From: RGUW01 sp049421025
GTDB taxonomy: Bacteria; Cyanobacteriota; Cyanobacteriia; PCC-6307; Cyanobiaceae
Direction of reading: 5' to 3'
Assembly: GCA_049421025.1 (NCBI GenBank)
Contig: JBMSMG010000044.1
Coordinates: 1-14,066, forward strand
DNA: 14,066 nt
The first letter of the stretch is position 1, and every line of letters starts with the position of its first letter. Made by a program: the position numbers and the translations under genes. The notes under the pieces were generated by a model. The model was not told the origin of the DNA, did not search any database, and saw nothing but the letters and a program-made list of their open reading frames with translations. Shown in pieces: positions 12,232 to 14,066 of the stretch.

Positions 12232-12245
12232 GAGCTCAGCAGCTC
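12232..12245. terminator. Small inverted repeat between convergent genes
   Basis: GAGCT (12232-12236) and AGCTC (12241-12245) flank a CAGC loop in the 52-base gap between the pheA and methyltransferase stops. A 5-bp stem with no T tract on either side makes this only a weak terminator candidate. Confidence 0.25.
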
Positions 12246-12253
12246 AGAGAGGC

Positions 12254-13132
12254 CTAAACCGGTTTCTGGCCGCGAAACACCCCAAAGCGCATCAAGCCAG
12301 TGGCAAAAGCCCAGTGCATCAGCAGGATGGTCGGGATCTCGCGCAACCCCAGCAGCAGGCCCCTGGGCCCCAGCCCCAGCACAGCAGCGGGCCGCCGTGC
12401 CCCCTCGATGATCGAATCGAGCCAGGCGGGCAACGTGGCGCGGCTCCAGTCGCCTGTTTCGATGGCGATGCCTGCTGCATAGGGGCTGAGCTGGAGGTTG
12501 GCCTGAAGGCTTTCGATGGACGCAAATTCGGGGTGGGCCCAGTTGTCGAGCAGCTGGCGCATCACCCAGCGCTCGAGCCTGTTCATCGGGGCCACAGACG
12601 CGTCGCGCCGGTTCCAGTCGGCCACACTGAGCCGCCCGCCAGGTTTGAGCACGCGCAGCAGTTCATCGGCGTAGCGCTGTTTGTCGGCCATGTGGGGGCA
12701 GGCTTCGACGCTCCAGACCGCATCGAAGCTCTGATCGGCCAGCTGCAGATCCAGTGCATCCATCACCGCAAAGCGGCAGCGGGGTGCCAACTCAGGCGGG
12801 GTCAACGCCTGAGCCCGGGCGATCTGGGCCGGGCTGATGCTGATTCCAAGGACGTCGAGGCCGTAGTGGGCGGCCAGAATCCGCGCGCTACCGCCGATTC
12901 CGCAGCCCACATCAAGCAGCGTCGAGCCTGGGGGCAGCTCGGCCAGGGCGCTCCAGCGCACCAACTCGTGAACGAAATCGTGTTTGGCCGCTCTGAAATC
13001 ACGCTGGCGCGGCGGATCTCCGTAATACCCCAGGTGGATGTGCTCGCCCCAGAGACGCTCGAGCAGCGCATCATTGGTCCAGTTGTCGTAGGCCTGGGCA
13101 ACGCTGCTGCTGTCGATGAAGGCCCGGCTCAT
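12254..13132 (-). CDS. SAM-dependent methyltransferase, MPBQ/MSBQ methyltransferase type
   Basis: The 292-residue protein is a class I SAM methyltransferase with motif I LLDVGCGIGG at 72-81. Before it is a WGEHIHLGYYGDPP segment (about 28-41) characteristic of the tocopherol/plastoquinone methyltransferase group. As I recall, it resembles Synechocystis Sll0418, the enzyme that methylates 2-methyl-6-phytyl- and -solanesyl-benzoquinol. Shared parts are the SVEACPHMADK block, PGGRLSVADWN, RQLLDNWAHPEFASIE, and a C-terminal PTILLMHWAF...RFGVF. The role is therefore probably in vitamin E and plastoquinone synthesis at the membrane, but gamma-tocopherol methyltransferase or another quinone methyltransferase cannot be excluded. 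Unlike Sll0418 it seems to lack a hydrophobic N-terminal extension; a hydrophobic C-terminal stretch may attach it to membrane. The gene starts 13 bases after the LON-domain gene, so it is co-transcribed. Confidence 0.8.
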   Translation of the reverse strand: MSRAFIDSSSVAQAYDNWTNDALLERLWGEHIHLGYYGDPPRQRDFRAAKHDFVHELVRWSALAELPPGSTLLDVGCGIGGSARILAAHYGLDVLGISISPAQIARAQALTPPELAPRCRFAVMDALDLQLADQSFDAVWSVEACPHMADKQRYADELLRVLKPGGRLSVADWNRRDASVAPMNRLERWVMRQLLDNWAHPEFASIESLQANLQLSPYAAGIAIETGDWSRATLPAWLDSIIEGARRPAAVLGLGPRGLLLGLREIPTILLMHWAFATGLMRFGVFRGQKPV

Positions 13133-13145
13133 GGGGTGATGCGGC

Positions 13146-13793
13146 TCAGGTGGGGGTGAAGGTGTCTTTCAGAACGGTTCGTGCGGCCAGCTGCCGCCTG
13201 GTGTGATCGAGCAGTTCAAACTCCTGCCTGAGGCGCTCTTCGGTATTGGTGATCTCGAGCAGGGCCTGCTGCTGTTCGGCTACAGGTCCGCCGAGATGGG
13301 ATCCAATCCAGAAGGAGAGCTCCCGCGGCAGATCTGGCAGGTCTTGCGGTAGGGAGGCTGGTTTGCCGATGAGTTTGCCGGTGAGTTCGACCACATCGCG
13401 TAGGGCCTGTTTAACCTCACTGGCCAAGGTTTCGAGCTGATCGGGGCTCGCCGCGGTCTCATCTTCGATCCAGCTCACCATGGCCAGACGAAAGGGGGTT
13501 TCGCGCAGCACTTCGAGCACGCGGAAGCGTTGCTGGCCCATGGTGACCACATTGCTGCGGTCGTCGTCCTGGGTCTGGCAGTGCAAGATCTCGGCGCAGC
13601 AGCCGACACTGGCCATGGAGCGCGATTCGGGATCCCAGCGGATCACCCCAAAGCGCTTGTCCTCCGCCAAAGCCGTGCGCAGCATCATGCGGTAGCGCGG
13701 CTCAAAAATGTGCAGGGGTAGTACCTCCTGCGGAAACAGCACCAGATCCGGCAGCGGGAAGAGCGGTAATTCCCTGACAGCCAGATCAGCCAT
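13146..13793 (-). CDS. LON peptidase N-terminal (substrate-binding) domain protein
   Basis: The 215-residue protein is built on the LON N-terminal substrate-recognition domain. Its start, ELPLFPLPDLVLFPQEVLPLHIFEPRYR (residues 8-35), contains the hallmark P-L-F-P-L and LHIFEPRY pieces, and FGVIRWDP plus VGCCAEI follow. It has no AAA+ ATPase or Ser-Lys protease domain, so it is not a protease itself. Its role in cyanobacteria is unknown; it may bind damaged or specific proteins. A polar, Glu/Gln-rich helical C-terminus (about 160-215) follows the domain. It lies between rpsJ and the methyltransferase on the same strand, a neighbourhood I recall as conserved in picocyanobacteria. A strong hairpin lies between rpsJ and its ATG. 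No Shine-Dalgarno sequence is visible. Confidence 0.9.
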   Translation of the reverse strand: MADLAVRELPLFPLPDLVLFPQEVLPLHIFEPRYRMMLRTALAEDKRFGVIRWDPESRSMASVGCCAEILHCQTQDDDRSNVVTMGQQRFRVLEVLRETPFRLAMVSWIEDETAASPDQLETLASEVKQALRDVVELTGKLIGKPASLPQDLPDLPRELSFWIGSHLGGPVAEQQQALLEITNTEERLRQEFELLDHTRRQLAARTVLKDTFTPT

Positions 13794-13824
13794 GGCGGTG
13801 CCGTTTACTGGGCAGATCCTAGGA

Positions 13825-13867
13825 ACGTCAGGGCCGTTGCCGTTCGCTGCGGCAGCGGCCCTGGCGT
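13825..13867 (-). terminator. Long hairpin between rpsJ and the LON-domain gene
   Basis: CAGGGCCGTTGCCG (13829-13842) pairs with CGGCAGCGGCCCTG (13850-13863) around a 7-base loop. One position is mismatched, and past one further mismatch (13828/13864) three more pairs follow (13825-13827 with 13865-13867). On the - strand this is a very stable structure 15 bases after the rpsJ stop and 32 bases before the LON-domain ATG. There is no T run after it, so it may be a partial terminator, a 3' end stabiliser, or a processing site that lowers expression of the downstream genes relative to rpsJ. On the + strand both mismatches become G-U pairs, but no + strand gene reads into it. Confidence 0.6.
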
Positions 13868-13881
13868 CGGGCCTTGGCCTA

Positions 13882-14066
13882 TCAGAGCTTGACTTCGATA
13901 TCGACGCCGCTGGGCAGATCCAGCTTCATCAGCGCATCGATGGTCTTCGAGCTGGGGCTGAAGATGTCGATGATGCGGCGGTGGGTGCGGGTTTCGAAGT
14001 GCTCACGCGAATCCTTGTCCACGTGGGGCGAGCGCAGCACGCAGTAGATCTTGCGCTTGGTGGGCA
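13882..14066 (-). CDS. rpsJ: 30S ribosomal protein S10 (C-terminal part, cut by window edge)
   Basis: The last 60 codons and the stop of S10 are present; the N-terminal part lies beyond the right edge. The visible sequence begins PTKRKIYCVLRSP and continues DSREHFETRTHRRIIDI, then SSKTIDALMKLDLPSGVDIEVKL, which matches bacterial S10 closely. S10 is part of the 30S head and, as NusE, joins transcription antitermination complexes. In cyanobacteria rpsJ usually ends the rpsL-rpsG-fusA-tuf cluster, so those genes are expected to the right. The LON-domain gene follows 88 bases downstream on the same strand, behind a strong hairpin. Confidence 0.97.
   Translation of the reverse strand, partial: PTKRKIYCVLRSPHVDKDSREHFETRTHRRIIDIFSPSSKTIDALMKLDLPSGVDIEVKL

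Noticed and set aside
12074..13159. 361-codon + strand open frame over the methyltransferase gene
   Set aside because: The - strand encodes a methyltransferase with a good SAM motif; the + frame has no conserved blocks and runs antisense to it.

Overview
This is a gene-dense, GC-rich stretch of a cyanobacterial chromosome, most likely from the Synechococcus/Cyanobium (picocyanobacterial) group. The evidence is as follows. RNase E ends in the Arg-rich nonapeptide that cyanobacterial RNase E uses to bind PNPase. There is an LL-diaminopimelate aminotransferase (DapL), a plastoquinone/tocopherol-type MPBQ methyltransferase, a DUF1997 protein typical of oxygenic phototrophs, a CofG-type half of FO synthase, and three HIP1 octamers (GCGATCGC). 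Apart from the leader of rne, the gaps between genes are under about 100 bases, and no ribosomal RNA, tRNA, CRISPR array, insertion sequence or phage gene was seen. All complete genes read through without frameshift.

Layout from left to right. (1) Positions 76-2724, + strand: cofG, a radical SAM enzyme for the deazaflavin FO, followed 6 bases later by a second, 538-residue radical SAM protein with a vestigial B12-type N-terminus. (2) Positions 2755-5214, - strand: a tight operon read right to left, dapL (lysine/peptidoglycan precursor), clpS (N-degron adaptor of Clp protease), then a CPBP-type membrane protease. (3) Positions 5296-10822, + strand, divergent from dapL: an 880-residue radical SAM-DUF2344 fusion, a 342-base non-coding leader rich in dyads, rne (RNase E), and rnhB (RNase HII), whose start overlaps the rne stop. 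(4) Positions 10746-11300, - strand: a DUF1997 gene whose 3' end overlaps rnhB tail-to-tail by 77 bases. (5) Positions 11365-12201, + strand: pheA (prephenate dehydratase). (6) Positions 12254-14066, - strand: rpsJ (ribosomal protein S10, cut by the window edge), a large hairpin, a LON-substrate-binding-domain protein, and an MPBQ-type methyltransferase.

The genes are mainly housekeeping: RNA turnover (rne, rnhB), protein turnover (clpS, CPBP, LON-domain protein), amino-acid synthesis (dapL, pheA), translation (rpsJ), and photosynthesis cofactors (cofG, MPBQ methyltransferase). I do not see a clearly new defence or mobile system. The least explained parts are the 538-residue radical SAM protein beside cofG, the radical SAM-DUF2344 fusion next to rne with its extra four-cysteine cluster, the structured rne leader, and the long hairpin between rpsJ and the LON-domain gene. 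Identifications rest on recognising motifs and recalled family sequences; no database search was run.
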